DNA from: Phytophthora hibernalis
Lineage: Eukaryota > Oomycota > Peronosporomycetes > Peronosporales > Peronosporaceae
DNA: 64,000 nucleotides
Assembly: GCA_012656075.1 (NCBI GenBank)
Contig: JAAKBF010000171.1
Location: 1,984,001-2,048,000 of the forward strand
Reading direction: 5' to 3'
In this document: positions 9,771-21,000 of the stretch, piece after piece
How the letters are laid out: every line of letters begins with the position of its first letter
Position numbering within the stretch: position 1 is the first letter of the stretch
Made by a program: the position numbers and the translations under genes
The notes under the pieces: model-generated
The model's input: only the letters and a program-made list of their open reading frames with translations
The model's database searches: none
Told to the model about the DNA's origin: nothing

Positions 9771-12700
9771 CTAGTCCGCTAACAAGCTCTCTGTGAGTGA
9801 TTGCAGCTTCTGCAGCCGCAAATTTACATCCTCAGGAGATAAGCGAGTTGTGCCACTACTGACAGGACGAGGCGGCGCCACACCTCCGGGGTTTATCGAA
9901 CTGTCAACCTTATCGAGTGAATTTGGCGTTGAAATTTCGTTGATGATCATTCGACCTTCGTCTCGTGCAGCCGGAGTTGTTTGCGATGCAACTGTCCTCT
10001 GCTTCAAAGGCGGTGTTTCCTCCATCTGCGTACCAATCGTCTCGGTAGGTGTCGGTTCTGCCGGTTCAGACACCTCGGCCAGCTTTCGTTCTTGCTCGCG
10101 CAGGAGCTCAAGATCGTATTTCGTTCGCGGCGTAATCGAGCCAACTCGGTGTCGCGCCGATGGACTTTGTCCTCAAGACTCGCCACACGTTCTGTCTCGT
10201 GAGCGAGGAGTGACTCCTTCTGCCGTGAGAGATCCCGTTCGAGTTGTCGAATGCGCACCTGTTGCTTGCTGTGGTCAGCCTGCAAGTGCGAGTGTGCTGA
10301 ACGAACATCTTGGACCTCTGTTTGCCAAATTTCCTGCTCATGTTGCAGTCGCTCAACACCTTTTGCGTCGAGCTTCTTCTTGTGCTGCTCGAATTCTTGC
10401 TTCTGAACAAAAAGCTGTTCGCGTATTCTCTGGACCTCCAGCAAAGCAGCGTCGTGTGCAGCCTCCGAGGTTTCTTGCTGCTTCAGGGCACGATGCATTT
10501 CCTCAGTTTGTTCGTCCAGCTTGCGCTGGAGAAAATCTTTTGGTGAGCCAGTTCGCCAGCTTTCGCTTCCCATTCTCGACGAACACCGCGCACTCGGTCT
10601 CGCAGGTCGTGGGCATCACGTGCCACAAGTCGACGAAGGCGCTCACGGTCAGCTAACAGCACAGAATTCTGCTGGACAAGTTCAGCATGAGTCAATGTCT
10701 GCAGTACCCTCCGCCCCTTACGCCGATTGTTTGACGAGACGCCCCCTTCAGCTTGCTCTGTTGATTTTCCGGTAGAACCACAAGTGGTAAACGGCCAGCT
10801 CGGCAACCCATTGCCTTTAACTAAGGTGCAGAGTACACAGGTTTCACTTGTCTTCTCTGGCATTGTCTTAAGATTCTCCGTAGGGTCACCAACATTGTCT
10901 TGCAAAAGCGCGGATAGTGATAAAGAGCTCTCCGGAATGAAGAATAGCAGAAATTCACCCCACGTTAGCGTGGCTTTCGCAGTCTCATGTCCACCGATCG
11001 ATAACTTACGGATAGCGGCTTCAACGTGAGTCATGAGCTTTGACAGCTTCTTGGGTCCACCAACGGCACTGAGTACGCCTGGGTCTCCTCGCCGCAGAGC
11101 TTGAAGCAGCGTCTGTGAGCGTACCAGGCCGGCGTCGTAAGAGTCTAATCTGTGAAAGAGTGCGCGCAGCGCCGTCTCTGTTGCTGGTCTCAAAATCTTA
11201 CCATCGACGTTCGGAGGTGTCACAACGTTAGCACTTTTGCCATCGTTTTCATTGTTCATGTTTTGTTTCTGCAATGCCCGGTTGCGCATCTGCTCCAGCC
11301 GATGAGCCCAAACCCGTCGGTCAGCCACTAGCGCAGCTTCACTATTGCGCAAGCGTGCCTCTCGGTGGGCTATTAGAGTCGATGCCAGCTCGATCCTTTC
11401 CTTGGCGAGTGATAGTCGCCGCCCCAACGCTTCTAGTCTTGCGGACCCACTCTGCAGTTGCTCCACTTTGTCACGGACAAGACCACCAGTGAACCGAACA
11501 ACAGTTTCAGCCAAATGCTGCAGTTTCTCACGCTCCAGAGCCAAGACTCGCACTGCTTGTATGGCCTTGGAATTAGCCTGTGTCCGCCGATCGTCAGCTT
11601 GACGGGTTGCTACAACCTCCAGATCTCGCTGGGCTTCAAAATCAGCGGCACGCTGCCGCCACAGCTCTATCTTTTCTTCACAGCGCGCAAGTTCGTCACT
11701 GATCTGGGCTTCTTGCTGCCGATATTCCCAGACGAGCGTCTCACGTGCAAGTTCGCTCGATCGAGTTTGCACCATAAGGGCAACGCATTTTTCACGCCAA
11801 GCAGCCATGAGTTGAGTATATACTGCCGCCGCTGCGTCTACCGTCGGCCCAACACCACTTTCGTTTGCAGCAGTGACCCTCAGCTGCGAACTTGCGTGTC
11901 GCTCTCCAAATCGAGCTAGCGTGTGCTTTATGGTTTTATCTTGCACCGCTAAGATGCCCTCCAGCGCTTCCACGCGGCTCTTTAACAGTGTCTCCTTCAT
12001 TTCTAGGCCCGATGTTGTTGTGACGTGATCCCCCTGAATTCTGCTACTAATCGGGTGTTGGGTAGCGCGAAAATCACGCGTGGCGTAGGAATCGTTCTTT
12101 ATCTCCCGGCTGCGTCTGTCCGGCTTCCTCTGTGGCTGAAACACAGTTGACCCCTCGATGATCAATGTTGGCGACGGTGTTGGCTCTGCCATCGCTGCTG
12201 CGATGTCTCGATGTGTCGGTCGTCGTTCCTCTTCATCGAATCGGTGAATGTTGGCCCTGTCACCTCTGAAGTCCATATCATCGTCCCCCTCCTTTCCTCT
12301 TGCTCATCAGTCGCCGCAACCTCCACCGTGAGTCTTGTCGTAAACGGTGCCATCTGCACCTCCTGCTCACTATTGCTCTGCGTCCGAAGACTCTCCGGAG
12401 TCAACAGCCGCGTCGGTGACGGTGACGGATCTTTCGGGGCAACGCCAAGCTGCGTCTTCAGCTGCAACTTGGCATAGATCCTCTCGGCTGCCGTGATCTC
12501 CTGTCCGTCCAGCGACTGCAGCTGTGGCAGCACGACCAGCACCTCGTGGCGGTATGTGGCGGTCTCCGCAACGGGGTTCCCGTCCAGCGAGAGCTGTCGG
12601 AGCTGCGCCAGCGACTGCAGGGAGCGCAACTCGCTCACGAGCGCCACGCGGTTGTCGCCTGCGTCCAGCGTCAGCAAATGGAGGCAGCCAGCGAGCGGCT

Positions 12701-12944
12701 GCAGAGACTCGAGCGTGTTACCGCGTACCCGCAGCAGACGCAGCTCCGGCAGCCACGCGCCCAGCTCCGGCGGCAGCGCGGTCAGGCGGTTGGCGCCCAG
12801 GTCCAGCTGCGTTAGCGAACGTGGCAGCAGCTGCAGGTGGCGCACGTCATGCAGTGCATTGCTTGAGAGGTTGAGACTCTGCAGCGCCGGGTAGTCGGCC
12901 GCGATCTGCCGCGCCAGCTCCGGCGTGAGCGTCTCCAGCGGCAT
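9771..12944 (-). CDS. LRR plus coiled-coil protein, possibly ciliary/centriolar (three frameshifts)
   Basis: The N-terminus has about five SDS22-type leucine-rich repeats (LQSLNLSSNALHDV, LTQLDLGANRLTAL, LRLLRVRGNTLESL, LLTLDAGDNRVALV, LRQLSLDGNPV) closed by an LRR cap (YRHEVLVVLPQLQSLDG). About 800 residues of mostly coiled coil follow (KVEQLQSGSARLEALGRRLS, QTEEMHRALKQQETSEAAHD). The protein continues smoothly across three frame breaks, each at a homopolymer on the plus strand: C5 at 12285-12289, T4 at 10538-10541 and T3 at 10119-10121. SDS22-type LRR plus coiled coil is typical of centriole and flagellum proteins, and zoospores are flagellate, but this role is inference. ATG 12944 is preferred; an in-frame ATG at 13013 would add AT-rich, unlikely residues. 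Confidence 0.7.
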
Positions 12945-13022
12945 CCAAAAACACTCGATATAACCCAATTTAAAATAAAAAACTGGGTTTTTCGTGAAAA
13001 GACCATTTGCCATTGACGGACG
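12945..13022. promoter_or_regulatory. Short divergent promoter region
   Basis: Only 78 bases separate the preferred start of the LRR gene (-) from the first ATG of the glycosyltransferase gene (+). The stretch is AT-rich, unlike both genes, and contains an imperfect inverted repeat (AACCCAATTTAAA ... AACTGGGTT). Both promoters must lie here or inside the neighbouring gene. Confidence 0.5.
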
Positions 13023-14701
13023 ATGCGGGAGCGCGTGGGCAGCGGCGGGTCACGCACGTCCGACATGGACGACCTGGAGGACGTGCTGGAGGTGCGCATG
13101 CTCGGCGGCAGCAACGGCAGCAGTAAGATGCTGCTGCCCGTGGTCTCCTCGCGCTTCCAGAGTGCGGACGACGACGACGACAAGCGCGGGAAGAAGCGGA
13201 GGCGGCGCGACTGGCTCAAGCGGCTGCGAGGCGCGACGCTCTCGTGTCTGTTGCAGACGCCTGGCGGCGCACGCTCGGCCTGGAAGTGCGCGCTGTTGCT
13301 GGGGCTGGTGGCTGTGCTGGCGATTGGCGGCTCGGCGCTCGTGGCGCTGGAGGTCGTGGGCCGCCTGCGCTTCAGCGGATACTTCGTACCGCCGCGCGCA
13401 CACAACGGACAGCTGGGCTTCTACCATGAGATGGACGTGGATATGCAGACGCTTAAGGACAGCACAGGACGCCCAGATGGGAAGCTTTTCCCGGCCTCAG
13501 CGCTGAACCCGAGAGAGTGAAGGCGTGGGTGGCGGAGCGCAGAAAACGCACCAATGGACGGAAGTTCCTCGTGGGCTGCACGTCGCACTGGGAAGGCTAC
13601 GTGCTGCGGTCGTTCCTGTCGCTCTTTGAGGAGCTCAAGGGCGAGCATGGGTGGGAGGACCTCGACACGTCCAAGAACCCCATGAAGGTGATTTACGACC
13701 TGGACCGCAAGAGAGCGCCGAGCGCCTTGCTCTTCTGCTTGAACTCGTTCTACTACCCGATGGCGTTGCTGCAAGAGTACAACGCGTACTTTCACGAACT
13801 GCGGGCGCTGGGCACGATCATCGCGGTTTGGAACGACGACCTGCACTACTACGACCAGTTCGACCCCATGACGCTGCGTGACGAGGTTTTCACGCAGGTG
13901 GACGTTCTCGTGGGCACCTACACGTACTTCATGGACGACTACTTTGCTCAGGTCACCGACAGTGTGAACGAGCGCGACTTGCCCCTCACGATCTGGCTGC
14001 CGCACTCGTCAGGCCCAGACTTTGTGAACACTTCGTTCAACGAGTACCCGATCAACAAGATCATCCTGTCAGGCAAGCTTGGCTCCAACTGGTACCCGCT
14101 GCGCCACTGGTTGGGCGTTTACCAGCAAGACCACCGGGATATCATGGACGTGTATCAGCATTCCGGCTACTACGTAGCCGACAACCAGTCCGCCATTTAC
14201 GCATCGTATCTGCGCTCGTACCGCACGGGCATCACCACGACATTGATCTTCCAGTACGTCATCGCAAAGATTTTCGAGATCCCGTCCACGGGTGCGCTGC
14301 TGGCCGTGAACCGCGACGTGGCGCCACTGCTCACTGCGTTGGGGCTGAACGATGGCGAGCACTACGTGGGCTTCGATCGACGAGACCCGGAGGCGTTCAT
14401 TTGGTGGGCGAACGAACCCAGCAATTGGCCGGAGATCGACCGCATCCGTCTGGCTGGCATGGAACTCGTGCGGGAGCAGCACCTGGTGACGAACCGCGTG
14501 CAGGCGCTGGACCTGTTCATGGTGGAGGGCGAGGTCGTGTACCAGAACCCGCCGGCGCTGCGTCTCACGAGTCCGTGTCCGTCCAAGGCGCTGCCAGACA
14601 AGAGCGAGTGTCAGACGCGCTTCGACCGCGAGTCCTTCTACAAGTGCGACCGCTGGTTCTGCGGCGCGCACTCGATCCTGCCATTGGGACTGAGTAGATA
14701 G
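13023..14701 (+). CDS. Type II membrane glycosyltransferase-like protein (one frameshift)
   Basis: The first frame (13023-13520) gives a basic cytoplasmic tail (KRGKKRRRRDWLKRLR), one membrane anchor at about residues 88-112 (CALLLGLVAVLAIGGSALVA) and a stem. The second frame (13517-14701) gives the catalytic part. Near its end AKIFEIPSTGALLAVNRDVA followed by LGLNDGEHYVGFD matches the C-terminal part of group 1 glycosyltransferases of the CgeB/YkvP type, the nucleotide-sugar-binding half. One base appears missing near 13496-13506, because the stem runs directly into PERVKAWVAERR in the new frame. Golgi location is inferred from the topology. ATG 13065 (MDDLEDVLEV) is an alternative start. 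Cysteines near the C-terminus suggest disulfides. Confidence 0.72.
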
Positions 14702-15047
14702 GTTGAAGCGTTGAAAAAAGGCCTTTGCGTAATTTTTTAAAAGTATTAAAATACAACTACTGTAGTAGTTACACTGTTACTAAAAGGCTACTATTTTCTA
14801 ATGTGTATGTTGTTACCTATCGTTTTGTATAACTTAACAGTTAAAAAACGAAAGAAAATAATACCAGCCCCGTGGTGTAATCGCCAATTATAACAGATCT
14901 ACGTTTAAAAAGAGCGTAAAAACGGTTCTGCTAACTGATAAATAACCAAGCCCGCGCTTCTTGCAGTTTCACTTGGCGTTTGTATTGACTCCGTTTTGCT
15001 TTCAAAAGGGAGAGCTTGAACTTGAGCCTGGAAGAGCCGTGGACGCC
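14702..15047. other. Intergenic AT-rich spacer
   Basis: 346 bases between the glycosyltransferase and USP genes. AT-rich with runs of A and T; TTTCACTTGGCGTTTGTATTG around 14967-14987 is a weak initiator-like candidate for the USP gene. No ORF with coding character. Confidence 0.6.
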
Positions 15048-18000
15048 ATGCACTGGGTGGGCGCACTGGAGGTCACGTACGGCAACGCGCTGGCGGCGGG
15101 CGGCGGCTTCCACCGCGTGACGACCGCCGAGGGCGCGGCCGCTGAGGTTTCGCCCCACACGTTCCTCTGGTACCAGCTGCAGTCGTCCGAGACTCCGACT
15201 CAGACGTCCGAGGCCATCACGCAGCTGCGTCTGGGGAACGAGCAGCCGCTCCAGGAGGACACCAGGTGGACCAAGTTGGACAAGTCGGTGGACCGCCAGA
15301 ACGGCCGCTTCCTGTGGTTCCAGACGACGCAGTTCCGACCACCAGCGTCGCCCCAGAGCAAACAGCTGCTGCCACTCAAGGAGATCCGCGTGGTGCGGAC
15401 CCTCCGAGACGTCCCCGAGGGCTTCGAGCACTTGGAGGAGCCGCTGCTGAGCAGCTCGGAGGACGGAGGTTGGTAGTAATAGTAGTAGAGTAGTATTTCC
15501 GTGCGAGTACTAACCCTTTTGTTGCTACTGCAGAGGAGCTGCGGACGTATTTGTGTTTCCGTAGACTTGGCAATGAGGACCTGGCGGGCTCCAAGTGGTC
15601 CATCGGGAACCAGAAGGCGGGCAACTGGATCGACGTCAAGGACCAGTCGTCCAACAAGTGGACTGTGGCCCAGATCCTGCACCACTCGGCGTCCGAGATC
15701 CGTGTGCATATCCCGACGTGGAAGAAAGGGCGCGACGAGTTCTTGTCGCGGGTCACGTGCCACAATCGTGTGGCCAAGTTGGGCACGCACACCAATGTGT
15801 ACATGTCGCCGGCGTACCCGTTTCCGCGGAAGCAGGGAGTATGTGGAATACCAACATGAAGGACCTGCAGCAAGCTCGCGACCAGTTCGACAAGTACTTC
15901 TACGACCGAGAGAAACAGAAGTCGTACTTGCCGCGATTGCTCATCCCGTTCATCGAGAAGTCGCTGCTGTGTACGTTTCTGTCGAGTGACCTAGCGAACG
16001 AGATGAACACGTTCCATCAGCATGTGCTGAAGAACGTTGTGGCATGCATGCTCGGTAACGACGCAGACAGTGTGATGGTGTACATGCTGTCGCTGCTGCG
16101 CATGATTCTCAACGGCCACAATTCCTGCATGTTTTTCTACATCAAGTATCCTGGGAGCTACACGGCAGCAAAGTACCAGCGGCTTGTGTATACATCGTAT
16201 TTGGTGAGCCCGGACGCGCTTGCAGCGATCCCAACGCGCCATCCGTGCCGATCATTTTATTTCATTGACAATGTCGACCTGTTTGTACAAGCAGGAGGCT
16301 TTCGTCTCATCCTTCAGCGCCTTGCAGATTCGGACGTTGCGTTGACAGAAGTGCTGCTGTATTGCACGATCCTCAACGAAGCGAAGCCATGTCTAACGCA
16401 ACAAAAGCGGCGCCGGAGTTCGTCATCGACTCGACGTCGATCGACAACGGAAGTTCAAACGGAAGATTTCTTCCGAGAGTTTTTGAATGCTGCATTTTCG
16501 CGGTTAAGGCGTATGAAAGGAGAGGAGCTCAAGGACGACGATGGGCTCATTGATCGCATTGTTGGTGTCTTGGATATGCTTTGCCGGGACGGATTATTGC
16601 TTGGAGGTCGCAACGCCGAGTCGGATATTGACGAGTCAACCACCACCGACGGTTCCGCCTCCTTATGCGATGTTGAATTTGCTGAGGCGATTGAGATTTT
16701 CATTTGGATCTCTCCAAAAGTTCATTTGCTGCCCGTACTTGTCGCAACGTCTGTTGGGCATTTCGCGCATCAACGATTTAATTTCCATGGCCCAACGGAA
16801 AGACACTCTTCAAAGAAAGGCAAGCTTGAGTTTGCGGCGTAGTTCGTCGTCATTGATTAGTACCACGACGTCTTTAAGCGCGAGTACATCGAGTGCGGCG
16901 GACTCATCTTTGAAAACCTCGACTTCTGGCGATCAGCCCGTAACAAAATGGTTGCGCACAAAATATATTGTGGAATGGTTGACGGCGTCTGATATTCTGG
17001 AGGTGATCCTAGGTGACCGAGAGGGCTGTGCAAAGTACTCTCTTCAAGAAGGGACACATCTCGAAATTCTCAAGCGCTCCAAAAAATATTTGGATTTGTG
17101 GCAGCACATGGCCTCATAACGGAGCAACATATTGTGTTGATGTGGAAAACTGCGCTCAGCCAACTCCGCTCAGGTAGAAAAACGGTGTTCGATATTTTGA
17201 TCTCGCTTTGTGGAGTGCTTTCAGCTGACTTGATGGACGTCATCGTGATGCTGCTGACTCAAGTTCCTCTGAGCGACTATGACGAGCTCGTCGTCAATTT
17301 TATCAAACGTGTCGTCATGATTGCGTCCAAGCTGGTAGTTGATGCTGAAGCGGGTGGATTTAAGATGTCTCTGACGTCGCTTGTGAGTGCTGCGTCTGGG
17401 TCGAGAAACAAACTCAGCGTGACCGCTCAAAAGGATGCGGAGGTGCTCAACAAGGTGGTGAGCTTGTGTTGTACCCTGTACTGGAATGCTATTCTTCAAA
17501 CCGAAGCACCAAACGAAAGTGGGGTCAGTAGTGGTCTGGCGCTTCGTGGATCGATGCGTGCTGAAGTAGAAGCGGCACTTGCCGACTCGTTGAACCATGT
17601 ACAAAAGCTGTGGGTTTCTGCTGGGTCATCGTCGTCTACATCAGCTAAGGAGCAACAGCAGCTATTAAGCGAGTATCTTCGCAAGTGTGCAGAAAACATA
17701 GAGTCTGGAACACTGGTGGAGACATCCATGAGTTTGATTCAGCGGATCGTGGATGGCTACGGTGGTGGCAGTTCGTCATTGGCAGCTTCGACGTTGTCGC
17801 TAACAAGAGCTAATTCTCCTCCTACAACGTCCAGTGAGCTCCTGAAAGAGCTGAATAATGCGCATAATATCGTGTCTGTTGTAGTTGAAGCGATCAAGAA
17901 TTTCGTTTCCCCGTCCAAGACCCCGACGCAAGCCCCACAACTTGCCGGTATTCAGAAGCGCTTATCGTTTCTCGGATATATTGTAACGAAGTCCGCCCTA

Positions 18001-21000
18001 AAGCTGCCTTTTGGTGCCGTGTGTCAGCTGTGGGATTGCTTTAATGGCCCCGATAGCACGCTGGAAGAACGAGAGGTGTTTTTGCGTGGTTCACGACGGT
18101 TATCCCCGATCCTAACAACTTCGTTCATCGAGCATACTCCGGACAGACGGGGTTTTCGGAAGCTGTGGTGAGTGAAATTTTCCAGTCCTTAATTGGGCCA
18201 GCTCCGGGTACTCAGAGTGGAGGTACTACTCAGATTCGTTTGGACATGCAGACGATGAGCAAAGAGTCATTTTGGGCATTGGAGCGGTTGTTTCGTTTTG
18301 TTAACACCAGCAGCAGGCGTATTTCCTCTACTGTTGTTGTTGGGAACGCCTCTTCGCGAGGCGGAATTGTACCGGGTGACAAGGAAGATGCTGGCCTTTT
18401 TGTCGTAGAAGCAATGGACCTACAGGGTCTTGATACGCTGTATGACATAGCACTCCAGGCAGAGAATGACGTTGTCGGCCAGCAAGCAGCCAATTACCTG
18501 ATCTATCTTCATCTTCACGTGGGCTCAAAACTCGTGCGTCGTGAGGTGTGGGCTGACTTTGTTGAAAGGTGCCTCTGGCGGCTAAAGGAGAAAGTGAAAA
18601 CCTCAGTCGATGCGTCGAAGACTCAAGAGGTGCTCCGCCTATTAGTGCTGTTGAGCACTTTTCTCCATCAATCGGTCGTGCAAGTACAAAATGGTGGAGG
18701 GACTTTCGATGGGCCGGAAGAACTGACAGTCTATGTTCGAACTCAAGGTGGTCGAGTCGCAGCACCATTTCGGTATCACTTGAGACGAACCTCACTTGTA
18801 TCGGAACTACGTGATCGAATCGCAAAGGATACTGGCCACCCTGCCGATCGAATTCGCATTGTGAATTCAGCGAAGACTAAGCTAACAGCCCAAGGACATG
18901 GGAAATTTACTCTTGAAAAGGCACGCGTTTTCAACTCGTCCCTTGCGACTTCACGGTCCTCGTCAGGAGACCGGCGCTAACACAAACAGACCCAGCTCCT
19001 ACGCGCGGGGCTTCTACACAAGCCAACTACGTGGAGGCAATTCTGTTATCGAAAGTGGAAAGTGATACAAGCGGCCACACGAATCGAAGCGTGTTAGACT
19101 TCCACGGAGCAGCTGGAGTTGCCGCTGCTGCTGCGGCAGGCGTGGGGGTACTGGAAACAACAGCAGTCCTGAAAGCGACTGGCACGCGATCAAGACAGAG
19201 CTTTCAGGAAATGATACCTGGATCAGACTCTTATTTAAGCTGCTGTCCTATAGTGATGGGATAGCTGAAGAGGCCTGGAAGGTGCTGAAGTTGCTCACGA
19301 CGGATGAGGAGATGGAAAAGCAGACACGTACATTAAATGGTGTGTTGGCTATTGATGGGTCCATCCGAAAACTCCCAAGTTCGTTTGAGTGGGACGCGCT
19401 GCTTGATTCGAAGTGTCCGGCAAAACTGTTGTATCAACTCGAGCTAGTGGAGAAATTCGCGCTTTGTGGTGACGGACGTAATAATGACGACGACGACGAC
19501 GATGAAAAAGATGACAAAGCGCATACTGTCAATGTGAATAATGCGAGTGGGACTGACACTTTGATTGGTACCGTGAATCCGTGGAGCGCATCTTTCCTGG
19601 TGCTTGGAGGTCGAACACAACTCGAAAAATTTGTACTATCGTCGGACCCACGTCAGCTACTAGCCCAAGGAACTCTTCCGGTGATGTGTTTATCTAAGCT
19701 TCTAAAGCTACTTCGGCATTTTGTATTGGTGAAGTTCAAACGGGCCGAAGAAAACGGAGATACCCCGAAGGAAACCCCCAGCAGCTGATTAGGCAGCTCC
19801 TAGAAACGCTAAGTACCCTTCAGTCTATTGACAAAGCGGCCAAAGAAGCTACTTCGTCTACTCTCGTCTCCCAGGCAAGCGTGTCATCAAGACAGCAGGA
19901 TCCTATGGTGGCTGAGGCTCGATCGGTGTCTCCACAAGCACTCTCGCTTACAGTATATGCTCGCCCACAAATTGAGGACCTGGACAACATCGACGATATC
20001 CCGGGTGACGCTTATTTAATGACTAGGCTGCTGTCTTGTATTGCTACGTGCTGCCTTGTGGCGAAGGAAGAAGCACTGGCGCTTTTGGAGAGTTACCGAG
20101 GTTATGGTGAGCTCATGTTGTGCTGCCTGGTGGAAAGCCGCTTCAAACCTGTTCGACTGGAAGCTGCCAACGCGATCGCTGCCCTATCCACAACTAGAAA
20201 CAAACTTCAAGAAGACCGTGTGCAATGCTGCAATTATTTTCTGCGTCTACTGGGCGAGTACTCTGGGCCAGTGAGTGATGAGGAATACTACAATGTATTC
20301 ACACTGCTTATTACAAACGCGGAGGATCTGACCAAATTCGCGATACTCCCGTCTTGCCTAACCTTGTGCCGTCGAATTAAGGCCTTCGAGATAAAGAAGA
20401 TGCGCTTGGCGCAGAATCTGTATCGCTGACTGCTCGAAGGAGTGAAAATAAACGCTGGCCCCTGGGTGGACCTGCAGGAAGCAAGCAAGTCATGTCGCCC
20501 GCACCAGACGTGCTTCTGGAAGGCCAGCTATCCACACTTCTTGCAATCATTAAACGGATCCCGGCTGTGTTAGCGGACGACCTTCTTGACGTGCCATGCG
20601 ATGGACGCAGCTTACGCGAGGTTGTGGCGCCAATTCTTCATGAGCAAGAAGGAATCGTGAACGAGCTTTTTCATGAGTGTCTATTTGCTACACCTGATAA
20701 GCAAACAAATGGAGAGATTCAAAGCGGAGGAAGTGAAGGCGGGGCTATTGATTTCCAAGCATCTTCTTCGCCACAGTACTATCTCCGTCAGCCCAAGTGT
20801 CGTAGTGACTCGTGCCGAGGAGTTGCATTTGACCTCCTTGCGGAGCTCTCTATCGATAACACTGAAGGATTACGCTTCCTACTTACACAAATGGCGAACC
20901 AGCACACTCTAGAGCGTCCTCCAGAGCCTGTCGTATCAACCTCGGTTGTCTCCACTTCAAAACGAAAGGCCTCTAAATCGTCGAAAGATCAACTGCTGCA

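Noticed and set aside
12210..12300. Intron as the explanation for the LRR/coiled-coil frame change
   Set aside because: No suitable GT donor lies in the overlap. Removing one base of the C5 run restores a smooth acidic linker, so a frameshift is simpler.
14069..14671. 200-residue minus-strand ORF
   Set aside because: Antisense shadow of the glycosyltransferase catalytic region.
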